Positions 14,636 to 23,175 of a DNA stretch of 64,000 nt are shown in pieces. Below the pieces are notes generated by a model that was given only the letters and a program-made list of their open reading frames with translations, made no database searches and had not been told where the DNA came from. Both the position numbers and the translations under genes were made by a program. The first letter of the stretch is position 1; each line of letters begins with the position of its first letter. The stretch comes from JAIQFV01 sp041494885 (GTDB lineage: Bacteria > Acidobacteriota > Terriglobia > JAIQFV01), in contig JBGQBO010000016.1 in NCBI GenBank assembly GCA_041494885.1, forward strand, positions 39,428-103,427, in the 5' to 3' direction.

Positions 14636-17347
14636 TTGAACAAAGCAAAGATACTGAAGAACGCCGAAAAACACGTGATGCAAGGCAGACTTCATTCGGC
14701 GATCTCAGAATACAAGAAGATCCTGGAAGACGACCGGAACGACTTTCCGATCCTTAATACCATCGGCGACCTCTATGTCCGCCTCGGCAGGACTGATGAA
14801 GGGCTCAAATACTTCAATCAGCTGGCAACCGCCTACCTGGAAGGGGGATTCAAGGTCAAAGCGATCGCGATTTACAAGAAGATCACCAAGCTGGATCCGT
14901 CGGCCATGGAACCGAGACGCCATCTGGCCGAGCTTTATGCTTTGCAAGGACTGATGAGCGATGCAAGGACGCAGTACCTGCAACTGGTTGATGCGTACCT
15001 GGCGGAGTCACAGCCGGATTTGGCCGCCGAAGCCCTCCATAAACTCCTGGCTGGAGATCCCAACAATGTGGCCATTCTCACCCGGCTGGTGGGCGTCGAA
15101 ACGCGCCGGGGGAACCAAAACGGTGCCCTCAATCTCCTTTTGGATGCCACGGAGCGATTGCGCAAGAGCGGGGAATTGGGAGAGGCAAGAAAGATGCTTG
15201 CGCGCGCGCAGGAAATCGAGACGGAAAGCCCGGAGGTGAAGATGGTCTTGGCCAAGGTCCTGTTTGCCGAAGGACAACAGGACGAAGCCATTTCGATGCT
15301 TTGGAAAATGGATCCAGAGCGAACCTCGACGGAGATTCAACTCTCCCTGTGGGAATGCCTGCTTGAAGCTACTCATCTCGAAGAAGCGGGAGATGTCGCG
15401 CAACATCTCTTCGAGATGGATTCCGTCCACTTTCCGTTGCTCCTTACACTTAGTGAACGTTATCTTGCCGCTTCCAAATTCGAACAGACGGTTCAGGCAC
15501 TCGACCCGCTAATCGAGTCCCCCATGATCGATACCTTCGGGGGAAAGATCTCGGAGACGCTTCAAAAGATCCTTTCCGAGAAACCGGATTACTTCCCTGC
15601 CATCGAACGTACGGTAAAGGTCAATCGGAAACTGGGCCAGTCCCACCTGCTTTCCCTCTCGCTGGAGCATTTGGCAAGTTATCACCTCAAACAAGAGGAC
15701 TTTCCCGCAGCACTGGCCGCTTATCAGGAGTTGTTGGATATCGATCCCACCAACTCCATTGTGCGACAAGGCATTGTTCGTATCCAAAGGCAGATGGAGC
15801 ACCGGACTGGATCGCAGCCCCTCCTCGAGACAGAAGAGGCAGAGGAAGTCGAGCCCCAGGAGTATTTAGACGAGCAACCTGAGATGACTGGGGAACCGAA
15901 GACTAAAGAATTCATCCTCTCGGAATTCCCCCAAATAACCCCGGAAGAGGAAACTGTTGGGGTGTCGGATGAGACCGTTTCTGCCGAAGAAACCAGAGAA
16001 GAAACGGTTTCTCCCCAGGAGAGCTCGCCAGAGACCACGATGAGTTCGGAGGAGAGGGGCGAGTTGGTCAATGGCTTGATCCTGGAAGGGGAGTTGTTAA
16101 TGGGCTATGGTTTGCTCAAGCGAGCCGGGCAACTGTTCGACGAACTCCTGAGGATCTCCCCAAACCATCCTGTAGCCTTGAGACAGTTGGTTGAAATCTA
16201 TTCCTCCCTGGGTCAGCAGGGTGAAGCCGCCGCCTGTTGTACAAAACTCTCGGAAGTAGCGATTAAAGGCGGACAGGGTGAAGAGGCTCGTCGGTGGGCG
16301 GAAAAGGCCGCAGAGTTTGGGTCCAGCCAGGGGCAGAAGGTGAAGGAGGAAGAAGCACCCCCTCCATCCGAGCCGGAATCTCTGAGGATCGAAGAACTCC
16401 CGACAGGCGCCAGTAAAGAGAAGGTGTACGACCTGTCCAGCGAACTGGAGGAGATGGGTCCGTCCCCCGAAACGCCAAGGGAACCGAGGGTTGAAACCGG
16501 AGCGGAGGTGCCCGAGCCCGCAATTGCAGACCGAGAACAGGTGCTTCGGGAAGCCACAGAAGAAATTGACTTCTACATGGAGCAAGGCTTCTGGAAGGAA
16601 GCTCGGGCTTTGATCGAGAAGACCTTGGAGAGTTTTCCAGACTCCCAGTCTTTGCTTACGCGGCTGGAGCGTTGTGAGAGCATACCGGAAGCGGTTCCCG
16701 GGGAAACCGAGTACATGCCTGAGATCGTCGAGAAGGCAGAGGAAACAACGCCCTCTGCTCCAACCCCCGAGCCTGTTGCGGAAGCTCAACCGGAAACTGT
16801 GGCGGAGGAACAGCCGGCCCTCGAAGTGGCGCCGGTAGATGAACAGGGCCCTCAAGCGCCCGTCCCTCCCGAAGTAGTCCCCTCCCAAGGGCTGGGAGAC
16901 ATATTCGCAGAGTTCAACATCGTGGAAAGCCCCATGGATGCCAGTGGGGATTTCAACACCCATTACAATCTCGGGATCGCATTTCGAGAAATGGGTTTGC
17001 TCGAAGAGGCCATCGCGGAAGTCCAGAAGGCCATCTCCATTTTAAATCCTCGCGAACAGAAACAGGACTATCTCAGCGTTTGCAGCCTGCTCGGCCTGTG
17101 CCTGGTCGAAAGCAAGAACTATCCGGAGGCGATTGAATGGATGGTGCGAGGCTTGTTGGCGCTGGGTGATGCGGAGAAGAACGACGAGTATCTCAGCCTG
17201 GAGTATGATCTGGCCAACGCGTATCAGCTGGCGGGAAACACGGAGCGCGCTCGCGAGATTTTTCAAAAGATCCAAAACGAGAACCCACGGTTCCGCGATG
17301 TCGAGAAGCGGCTGCATTCGCTACACCAATCCAAGCTCTCGAATTGA
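14636..17347 (+). CDS. Large TPR-repeat protein
   Basis: 903 residues, from a TTG start behind AGGGAG. The N-terminal half (about 1-390) is a string of TPR repeats (for example SAISEYKKILEDDRNDFPILNTIG). An acidic Glu/Thr/Pro-rich linker follows (about 395-475), then more TPRs (480-560), a second acidic linker (570-770, with a TPR near 620), and a C-terminal TPR block (about 775-895). No signal peptide or membrane helix is seen, so it is probably a cytoplasmic scaffold. It resembles the N-terminal half of the TPR-GAF protein at 46909-49590. The precise partner is unknown. Confidence 0.8.
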   Translation: MNKAKILKNAEKHVMQGRLHSAISEYKKILEDDRNDFPILNTIGDLYVRLGRTDEGLKYFNQLATAYLEGGFKVKAIAIYKKITKLDPSAMEPRRHLAELYALQGLMSDARTQYLQLVDAYLAESQPDLAAEALHKLLAGDPNNVAILTRLVGVETRRGNQNGALNLLLDATERLRKSGELGEARKMLARAQEIETESPEVKMVLAKVLFAEGQQDEAISMLWKMDPERTSTEIQLSLWECLLEATHLEEAGDVAQHLFEMDSVHFPLLLTLSERYLAASKFEQTVQALDPLIESPMIDTFGGKISETLQKILSEKPDYFPAIERTVKVNRKLGQSHLLSLSLEHLASYHLKQEDFPAALAAYQELLDIDPTNSIVRQGIVRIQRQMEHRTGSQPLLETEEAEEVEPQEYLDEQPEMTGEPKTKEFILSEFPQITPEEETVGVSDETVSAEETREETVSPQESSPETTMSSEERGELVNGLILEGELLMGYGLLKRAGQLFDELLRISPNHPVALRQLVEIYSSLGQQGEAAACCTKLSEVAIKGGQGEEARRWAEKAAEFGSSQGQKVKEEEAPPPSEPESLRIEELPTGASKEKVYDLSSELEEMGPSPETPREPRVETGAEVPEPAIADREQVLREATEEIDFYMEQGFWKEARALIEKTLESFPDSQSLLTRLERCESIPEAVPGETEYMPEIVEKAEETTPSAPTPEPVAEAQPETVAEEQPALEVAPVDEQGPQAPVPPEVVPSQGLGDIFAEFNIVESPMDASGDFNTHYNLGIAFREMGLLEEAIAEVQKAISILNPREQKQDYLSVCSLLGLCLVESKNYPEAIEWMVRGLLALGDAEKNDEYLSLEYDLANAYQLAGNTERAREIFQKIQNENPRFRDVEKRLHSLHQSKLSN

Positions 17348-17564
17348 GTTCTAGCCAAAGATATTTGATCGCACAGAGTGGGATCGCCCCGTCGGGGGGA
17401 ATAAAGCAGACTCACGCAGGTCTGGACAGCGATCACGCATTTCTATCCCGCAATCGAAGTCCGAACCCCGAAATTGAAGCGGCATCGCAGGAGACTGCGA
17501 GAGTCGTTCTGCATAGATTCAAACAGTAAGTACCTAACAATTACGACGGTGGTTTTCGGATCCC

Positions 17565-17813
17565 ATGCGAAAGAGGTTCCCCAGCGTTCTATTGAGCGTT
17601 TTTTTTGCGGAAATGGGATTGTTGTTGATTGTTTTTCCTTGGATCGAGATCTGGGAAAGGAATTTCTTCACGAGGCTATCGCCGGCATTGTCTTCGGTCA
17701 TGTTGAATTACTTTTTTCGTGGGGCCATTTCAGGGCTAGGTATTGTCAACCTTTGGTTTAGCCTCTCTGAAATCCTCAACATTGGGAAATCCATTACTGA
17801 AATTGAGAAATAA
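17565..17813 (+). CDS. Small membrane protein, two predicted helices
   Basis: 82 residues. Hydrophobic stretches near residues 8-27 and 46-68 suggest two membrane helices with a short charged tail. I do not recognise a family. It lies directly before thiE and may be co-transcribed. No strong ribosome site is visible before the ATG. It could be a genuine conserved small protein; there is no evidence for a role in thiamine synthesis. Confidence 0.55.
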   Translation: MRKRFPSVLLSVFFAEMGLLLIVFPWIEIWERNFFTRLSPALSSVMLNYFFRGAISGLGIVNLWFSLSEILNIGKSITEIEK

Positions 17814-17856
17814 CCCCCCACGCCGTACCCCCTTGGAACCGAGCGGCTTCTCCTCA

Positions 17857-18492
17857 GTGCCCATACTCTGCTTCGTGACCGATCGCTCTCCCCTTGGTGA
17901 GAGACGGCTCCTGGGTCGCATCCGACAGGCCTTGGAGTCCGGGGTGGATTGGATCCAACTCCGCGAAAAGCAGACACCGACAAACGAACTGTTGCGTTTT
18001 GCAGAGAGGGTACTGCAACTGCCGCGAAATAACGACCAGAAGATAATTTTGAACGATCGATTGGATCTGGCCCTGACTTGCGGATTTGATGGAGTCCATC
18101 TGGGTGGAACATCATTCCCCGCCGGGATCGTTCGAAAGAACGTGCCTGCCGGGTTTATCGTTGGGGTTTCCGTCCATCATGTGGATGAAGCGTTGATTGC
18201 GGAACGCGAGGGGGTCGATTATGTGCTGTTTGGTCCGGTTTTTCCCACTCCCTCAAAGATGAAGTATGGGCCCGCGCAAGGCGTTCAGAAACTCCAAGCC
18301 TTGGTTTTGAAACTCTCGATACCGGTATTGGCGATCGGGGGTATTTCGTTAGCCAACTATCAGCAATGTCTGGAGGCTGGGGCGGCCGGCATTGCAGCCA
18401 TTTCGCTTTTTCAGAACTCCCGCTCCATCAAGGAAGTCATTCTGAAGATGCGGTCTGCAAAATCCCCTGGTAGACTCCATCGATCTTCATAA
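17857..18492 (+). CDS. thiE: Thiamine phosphate synthase
   Basis: Couples HMP-pyrophosphate with HET-phosphate to make thiamine phosphate. The TIM-barrel motifs are present: CFVTDRSPLG at the start, WIQLREKQTPTNELL, IILNDRLDLAL, GVHLGGTSFP, VDYVLFGPVFPTPSK and IPVLAIGGIS. The frame is open back to 17743 inside the upstream gene; GTG 17857 places the protein start just before the first barrel strand and gives 211 residues, the normal size. TTG 17833 is an alternative. No TPP riboswitch was recognised upstream. Confidence 0.85.
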   Translation: MPILCFVTDRSPLGERRLLGRIRQALESGVDWIQLREKQTPTNELLRFAERVLQLPRNNDQKIILNDRLDLALTCGFDGVHLGGTSFPAGIVRKNVPAGFIVGVSVHHVDEALIAEREGVDYVLFGPVFPTPSKMKYGPAQGVQKLQALVLKLSIPVLAIGGISLANYQQCLEAGAAGIAAISLFQNSRSIKEVILKMRSAKSPGRLHRSS

Positions 18493-18953
18493 CCTGCCTC
18501 ACATTTCACGTGGAAGAGTGCTTCCGGCAGGGTGTGCCATACACCAATTCTATCCCAGTTCAGGTTGTTTTCCCCCAGAAGGGGTCCCTTTAAACTTTGG
18601 TTGTTTCGAGCGAATCAAATAGAGACTTTCGTCCCTCCTTTGATCCGTCCGCAGCTGTCTTGTCGCCCTCAGCCTGCTCACATCGGGAGCCATCCTCGCG
18701 ACCAACGAAAGCACGGACTGGGTTCCGGCTAACGGTGGAACCGAGAAGAGTCTATTGTTCCTTCCTGCAATTCTTTGGAGAATACAGTGGTTTTTTGACT
18801 CCGAAATTCAGGTTGGAAGTGCGAAAGGGTTCCCCTCTCTCCGCAAACTTGGCGTTTCACCCACCTGCGAGTATGATTTAGAGTCCTGAATCCCGAGATT
18901 CGATCCTTGGGAGTCATCTGAACAGGAGAGTTGGAACGAAGGAGAATTGAGGA
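18493..18953. other. thiE-crp gap
   Basis: 461 bp without a supported gene. A weak CCCC-AGAA-GGGG hairpin lies near 18573-18584 and may end thiE transcription. A good promoter for the Crp/Fnr gene is at 18849-18877. The remainder shows nothing I recognise. Confidence 0.4.
18849..18877 (+). promoter_or_regulatory. Promoter for the Crp/Fnr-family gene
   Basis: TTGGCG (18849-18854), a 17-bp spacer, and TATGAT (18872-18877), about 76 bp before the ATG at 18954. A GAAGGAG ribosome site lies close to the start. No clear Crp/Fnr-type palindrome overlaps it. Confidence 0.6.
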
Positions 18954-19631
18954 ATGGGCCACCAACGTTGTCTGACACTTTCCGGCTTTATTCAAGATCA
19001 CCTTCACACACTTCAAAACCTGACCACGGAGAAGCTGTATTCCAGGAATGAAGTCATCTACTTTATGGGTGATTCTGCCGAAGATATCTATCTGATCCAT
19101 AGCGGCAGAGTCAAGATCACACGTGTTTCGCTCTCGGGAAAGGAAAAGATCATTGATATCTATGAGACCGGTGACTTCTTTGGAGAGCTCTGCCTATGCG
19201 AAAACAGCAAGAGAACGGACCAGGCGGTCGCCCTCGACGACGTCAAGGTGCTCTCATTCAAGATCAGTAAACTCTTGCAGGTGATCTCAAAGGATCCCGG
19301 AGCGGTATTGGAATTGCTGATGCTCTTCTGCCAGAGGCTTTCTGAAGCGCAGGGGCAGATCGAAACGCTGGCTTTTGACAACATTCCCCGGCGCCTGGCG
19401 AAGGAGCTTCTTAAAATGACCCGGGAGGGGGGCGTAGAGGTCGCGAATGGAATTCGGGTAAGACAATACCTCACCCACGAAGAGTTGTCCCAACTGGTCG
19501 GGACATCCAGAGAAATCATCACGACGGTTATGAACCAGTTTCGCCGCCAGGGCCTTGTAGTCTACAATCGGAAAACCCTAGTCGTTAGTCCCTCAAAAAC
19601 GGAACGGTACCTTGAGCAACAAGTCCTCTGA
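18954..19631 (+). CDS. Crp/Fnr-family transcriptional regulator
   Basis: 225 residues. An N-terminal cyclic-nucleotide-binding-like beta barrel (about 25-140, with YFMGDSAEDIYLIHSGRVKI and ETGDFFGELCL) is followed by the dimer helix and a winged helix-turn-helix (about 175-215, EELSQLVGTSREIITTVMNQF). The FNR-type N-terminal cysteine cluster is absent, so it is not an obvious oxygen sensor. Whether it binds a cyclic nucleotide cannot be told from the sequence. It is monocistronic, with its own promoter and a likely terminator downstream. Confidence 0.9.
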   Translation: MGHQRCLTLSGFIQDHLHTLQNLTTEKLYSRNEVIYFMGDSAEDIYLIHSGRVKITRVSLSGKEKIIDIYETGDFFGELCLCENSKRTDQAVALDDVKVLSFKISKLLQVISKDPGAVLELLMLFCQRLSEAQGQIETLAFDNIPRRLAKELLKMTREGGVEVANGIRVRQYLTHEELSQLVGTSREIITTVMNQFRRQGLVVYNRKTLVVSPSKTERYLEQQVL

Positions 19632-19820
19632 GACTCTCCTTTAGATAGAACGCTGCGCGAATTCACATTCTCCCTATTAGGGACAAGCCTTCCAAGCTTA
19701 CCTTTCGAATTCAGGCTTATGGGAATTGTTTGATGACAGGACGGCCGGATAGGCCTAATTGTCTTCAGCCAAGGGGGCGTGGTGAGCCTGAGAACACGAG
19801 AGAAATGACGCTATCATTTG

Positions 19821-19873
19821 CCTGCTTATTGAGACCAGGTTTCTGATTTGACTAAGCAGGGCAGCCCTTTTTT
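19821..19873 (+). terminator. Possible terminator of the Crp/Fnr gene
   Basis: CCTGCTTA (19821-19828) pairs perfectly with TAAGCAGG (19853-19860); a run of six T ends at 19873, eight nt further on. The loop is long (24 nt), so efficiency is uncertain. Confidence 0.4.
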
Positions 19874-20082
19874 GACGTTAGAATAATCGGCGATATTCTT
19901 CTATCCTTGTTGAAAACTACTGTTGTGGTGCGTTTTTAAACGTTCAGCGTGAGATTGAAAGAGGCACTCCCGTTGAATCATGTATATGTCATTTAGTTTC
20001 ATTGGTTTACAAAATTGAACAAAAAAAGTGCAAACCGCTCTAACCTCTAGTAATTTCCTAGTTTGCGGCGATGAGAATCTCC

Positions 20083-20117
20083 TTTTCCACAAAGATTTCC
20101 ACACAATTGTGGAAATC
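20083..20117. promoter_or_regulatory. Cluster of TTTCCACA motifs with a perfect hairpin
   Basis: TTTTCCACA (20083-20091), ATTTCCACA (20095-20103) and its inverse TGTGGAAAT (20108-20116). The last two form a 10-bp hairpin GATTTCCACA-CAAT-TGTGGAAATC. The 9-mers resemble DnaA boxes of the TTTTCCACA type, or an operator. No function can be assigned from the sequence. Confidence 0.4.
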
Positions 20118-20189
20118 AAAAACTCACTTTGATTTTCGAATTATTGCCTCGCAATTGATACTGAACCAGCGTGGTTAAAGTATCTAAGA

Positions 20190-20246
20190 ACAGGCAGAGC
20201 GATCCCCTCTGAGAGCGGGTTTACACTTTGTTCGGGGAGTTTTTTT
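20190..20246 (+). ncRNA. Candidate small RNA (promoter plus terminator, no ORF)
   Basis: TTGATA (20155-20160), a 17-bp spacer and AAGTAT (20178-20183) could start a transcript near 20190. TCCCC (20203-20207) pairs with GGGGA (20234-20238), and a seven-T run (20240-20246) follows. This would give an RNA of about 57 nt. The -10 is poor and the hairpin has a long loop, so this is a weak prediction. hfq is encoded 2.7 kb away, but that alone is not evidence. Confidence 0.3.
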
Positions 20247-20253
20247 GTGAAGT

Positions 20254-21603
20254 TTAGCGGAGGAAAATTTCGAGTGCATCCAGAATACTGAAAGCTTCGG
20301 CCCCCGAAACCCCTGCCTGGGGTAAGAAGTGATCGCCGGAATCAAGTTGCATCAAATGCAACAGGACCACCCGGGCAATCGCATCGCGCTGCGGGTTTGT
20401 ACGCGGGACATCTGAGATTTTTATTTGCGAGACGTCCAAATCCGGGCGTCGATTAACGAGAGTCAGCAGGTGGTCGATGGCGGTGGCGATTTCGTAACGC
20501 CGGATGATCGCTGAGGGTCGGAAGCGATGGTTAGGCGCTGCTGCAATGAGGTCGAGCCCCGCCACGAGAGGCAAGTATTTCTTTCCCCAGTGAGATCCCA
20601 GGTCGGTCAAGATAACGGGGGGGCCTTTGAGAAACTCTTTTAGAAAAGGGAAGCGAACGGCCATCATCGCCCCGAAATCGCCGCGATTGATTTGGGGGTG
20701 CTGGCGGATTTCGCGAAGGCCTTCCTCCTCGGGATTCAACTGGGCGAGGATTCTGTCGAGCATCGACTTGATTTCCTCGTCTTGTGAATCCTGGGCCGCG
20801 AGCTCTTTGAGCAGCCCCTCCGCCTTTTCCCGCTGATTGGTGCGGACGTAGACATCGGCGAGCTTTTTTTTGGCTTCAAGATCGGTGGGATCCAACTTCG
20901 TGGCCCTGAGGTAGCTGCGTTCAGCTTCTCCCCACTTCCCCTCATAGCTATAAATATCTCCGAGTTCACGAGGGAGTGTCTCCAGTTCAGGGGCGACGGA
21001 CATGGCTTGCAGATAGGCGGACTCCGCCTCCTGCCATTTGGCCTTCGTCCGCGCGGAATGAGCTACAGCAATCCACTGGTCAGTGACCAGGAGACGCAAT
21101 TCCTCGAGGTCCGAACGAGCATGGGGATCCTGTGGACGAAGTTCAACCCAGGTCGAGGTATACCGATAGGCCTTCACGTAGTCCTTTTGATTAGTGAAAT
21201 GGCGTGCCAAAGCTTGTACGGCGGGAAGGTATTTTGGATCAGCGTGCAATGCGGCTTCGAGTTTGGCAACGGCCAGGGCGGGTTGTTGCTGGTTGAAATC
21301 GATGTAACTCAACGCAGTCAGCACGGAGGCGGAATTCGCATGCTTCTTGAGAAGCGAGCCCCAGTCTCTCTGGGCCTTTTTTGTCCGACCCTCACTAAAA
21401 CTTTTCCAGGCGTCTTCGAACCGCTTGGTTTCTTTGGCCGAGAGGGTATCGAGGGCTGACGGTTGGGGATAGGTCCACTGCGAATTGGCGCCAGGGGGCT
21501 CCGACAAGGTTTGTGAGTAAGAAGGGAACTTCCCCATCGTGCCGATGGCCACCAGGAGAAGGGTCGTCACCCATAGCGGCTGCTTAGACGGGAGCCGTCT
21601 CAT
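20254..21603 (-). CDS. Exported TPR protein with C-terminal SLH-like region
   Basis: 449 residues from the ATG at 21603, 8 bp after the hflX stop; a longer in-frame start at 21768 would lie inside hflX and is rejected. A basic N-terminus and hydrophobic stretch (about 8-26) look like a signal peptide or anchor. TPR units run from about 55 to 285. The C-terminal part (about 320-445) has S-layer-homology-like features (DLGSHWGKKYLPLVAGLDL and FRPSAIIRRYEIATAI). SLH domains usually bind cell-wall polymers, so an envelope location is likely. Its role is unknown. It is probably co-transcribed with hflX and hfq. Confidence 0.8.
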   Translation of the reverse strand: MRRLPSKQPLWVTTLLLVAIGTMGKFPSYSQTLSEPPGANSQWTYPQPSALDTLSAKETKRFEDAWKSFSEGRTKKAQRDWGSLLKKHANSASVLTALSYIDFNQQQPALAVAKLEAALHADPKYLPAVQALARHFTNQKDYVKAYRYTSTWVELRPQDPHARSDLEELRLLVTDQWIAVAHSARTKAKWQEAESAYLQAMSVAPELETLPRELGDIYSYEGKWGEAERSYLRATKLDPTDLEAKKKLADVYVRTNQREKAEGLLKELAAQDSQDEEIKSMLDRILAQLNPEEEGLREIRQHPQINRGDFGAMMAVRFPFLKEFLKGPPVILTDLGSHWGKKYLPLVAGLDLIAAAPNHRFRPSAIIRRYEIATAIDHLLTLVNRRPDLDVSQIKISDVPRTNPQRDAIARVVLLHLMQLDSGDHFLPQAGVSGAEAFSILDALEIFLR

Positions 21604-21611
21604 GGGTCCTA

Positions 21612-22868
21612 TTATTGCACAAATGAGTTCAACTGACGCGCGACAGATTGCGGTATTCTCGCGTGGACACGGATGAGGTCTGTTGTGATCTCTTTTTCGA
21701 GGAGAAGTCCCTTTCGATGGATCAGATTCAATACCCGTGCTTCCGCGTGTGGAAATTCGAGGTAACAATCCACCAGGGGATCGCGAAGGAGCATTGAATC
21801 GATTCGGTTTACAAGTTCATCCAGCCCTTCACCATTCAAGGCCGAGACGAAAACTCCCTCCTCGGGACCACATCGACCCGGAGGCGCCTCCATAAGATCC
21901 CTTTTGTTATACACCTTGAGGATCGGCGTGTGTTTCACATGAAGCTCCTCCAGCACCCCATTCACGGCCCCCTCGCGATCCGCAAATTGTGGATCGGCGC
22001 GATCAATGACATGAAGGATCAAATCGGCCTCAACGACCTCTTCAAGGGTAGCTCGAAAAGCGGTCACCAACGTGTGGGGGAGTTTTCTGATGAAGCCGAC
22101 GGTATCTGAGAGAAGAGCCATGCGCTTCGAGGGGAGGACGATCTTGCGGAGCGTGGGATCGAGGGTGGAGAAGAGCTGCTTGGAGACCGTCACACTGGAA
22201 GCGGTCAAGGCATTAAAGAGGGTCGACTTGCCGGCATTCGTGTAGCCGACCAGGGAAACGGTCGCAATCAGGGTGTTCCGACGATGTTGGCGGTGCAGTT
22301 CGCGCTGGGAACGAACGCATTCCATTTCCTCGCGAATCCTGGCAATGCGCTGAATGATGCGCCGACGGTCCATCTCCAACCGCGTTTCACCTGGACCCCG
22401 GGTCCCGATGCCACCCCCCAGCCGGGAGAGCTCCACGCCTCGACCGGTCAGGCGTGGTCGCAGGTAATCAAGCTGCGCCCATTCCACTTGCAATTTGCCT
22501 TCGCGCGTTCTCGCCCGTTGTGCAAAGATGGCGAGGATCAGTTGCGTTCGATCAATCACCCGGCATTCCGCGAGTTGTTCCAGATTGCGTTGCTGCGTCG
22601 GAGTCAGCTCATCATCAAAGATCAGGAGATTGATCTGCTGTGCCTTCGTCTGCTCGCGGAGATCGAGAACCTTTCCCCGCCCGATAAAAAAAGCCGGGTC
22701 GAGGGTGGGCCGCGATTGAACTATGCGACCCACCACCTCGGCTCCGGCCGTATAAGCTAACTCCTGAAGTTCGTCGAGTGAATCGTCCCCTTCATGTCGT
22801 GCGCCATGCGCGCGTCGGCGTGAGGAGACCCGCGAGCAAACAGAAACCAGTAAAGCCCTTTGTTTCAC
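21612..22868 (-). CDS. hflX: GTPase HflX
   Basis: 418 residues from a GTG. The N-terminal HflX domain (DELQELAYTAGAEVVGRIVQ, DPAFFIGRGKVLDL, IFDDELTPTQQRNLE) is followed by a glycine-rich loop (RLGGGIGTRGPGETRLEMDRR, about 150-170). The GTPase domain has P-loop GYTNAGKST near 208-216 and DTVGFIRKLPH. HflX splits stalled ribosomes after stress. It lies in the usual miaA-hfq-hflX order, 30 bp after hfq. Confidence 0.96.
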   Translation of the reverse strand: MKQRALLVSVCSRVSSRRRAHGARHEGDDSLDELQELAYTAGAEVVGRIVQSRPTLDPAFFIGRGKVLDLREQTKAQQINLLIFDDELTPTQQRNLEQLAECRVIDRTQLILAIFAQRARTREGKLQVEWAQLDYLRPRLTGRGVELSRLGGGIGTRGPGETRLEMDRRRIIQRIARIREEMECVRSQRELHRQHRRNTLIATVSLVGYTNAGKSTLFNALTASSVTVSKQLFSTLDPTLRKIVLPSKRMALLSDTVGFIRKLPHTLVTAFRATLEEVVEADLILHVIDRADPQFADREGAVNGVLEELHVKHTPILKVYNKRDLMEAPPGRCGPEEGVFVSALNGEGLDELVNRIDSMLLRDPLVDCYLEFPHAEARVLNLIHRKGLLLEKEITTDLIRVHARIPQSVARQLNSFVQ

Positions 22869-22898
22869 AGGACTGAATGAAAAGATCCTTGGTCCAAG

Positions 22899-23165
22899 CT
22901 AACTCACATTGGCGGGCGTGGGGGCCGCCACGGGAGTTGAGGTTTGAGAGGATACGGATCGAGCAACGACGACGGTTGAAATGGCGTGTTTGAAAATCAA
23001 TTGGTCCTGATTACTGGCCTCCAAAATGACAGAGTACTTATCAAAACTTTTAATGCGACCCGTCAGTTTCACCCCGCTCAGCAAATAGATCGTTACCGTT
23101 TGTTTTTCTTTCCGCGCGTTATTCAAAAAAGCATCCTGGATGTTCTGCGCCACCTTGTTGTCCAC
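22899..23165 (-). CDS. hfq: RNA chaperone Hfq
   Basis: 88 residues from GTG 23165, which lies just behind a GGAGGG ribosome site. A longer frame begins upstream at 23201 but would overlap miaA and lacks the family start. The Sm1 motif (QDAFLNNARKEKQTVTIYLLSGVKLTGRI) and Sm2 (YSVILEASNQDQLIFKHAISTV) are complete; the usual YKHAI is FKHAI here. A short Pro/Ala/Thr tail follows. Hfq hexamers pair small RNAs with mRNAs. It sits between miaA and hflX as in E. coli. Confidence 0.96.
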   Translation of the reverse strand: MDNKVAQNIQDAFLNNARKEKQTVTIYLLSGVKLTGRIKSFDKYSVILEASNQDQLIFKHAISTVVVARSVSSQTSTPVAAPTPANVS

Positions 23166-23175
23166 AATACCCTCC

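Larger units (their letters stand above)
19632..20253. other. AT-rich convergent gap with hairpins and TTTCCACA motifs
   Basis: 622 bp between convergent crp (plus) and the TPR/SLH gene (minus), clearly more AT-rich than its surroundings. It holds a possible crp terminator (19821-19873), three TTTCCACA-type 9-mers (20083-20117) and a candidate promoter-to-terminator unit (20155-20246). No protein-coding frame is convincing. The base composition may mark old transferred or decayed DNA. Confidence 0.5.

Noticed and set aside
17348..17856. TPP riboswitch before thiE
   Set aside because: The conserved CUGAGA and ACCUGAUCUGGAU-type elements are not present.
19901..20119. 72-codon minus-strand frame in the AT-rich gap
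   Set aside because: Crosses the hairpin motifs, lacks a ribosome site and has no protein-like pattern.
19632..20253. Replication origin (oriC) in the AT-rich gap
   Set aside because: Only three DnaA-box-like 9-mers, genes on both sides point into the gap, and no dnaA, dnaN, rpmH or gidA lies nearby.
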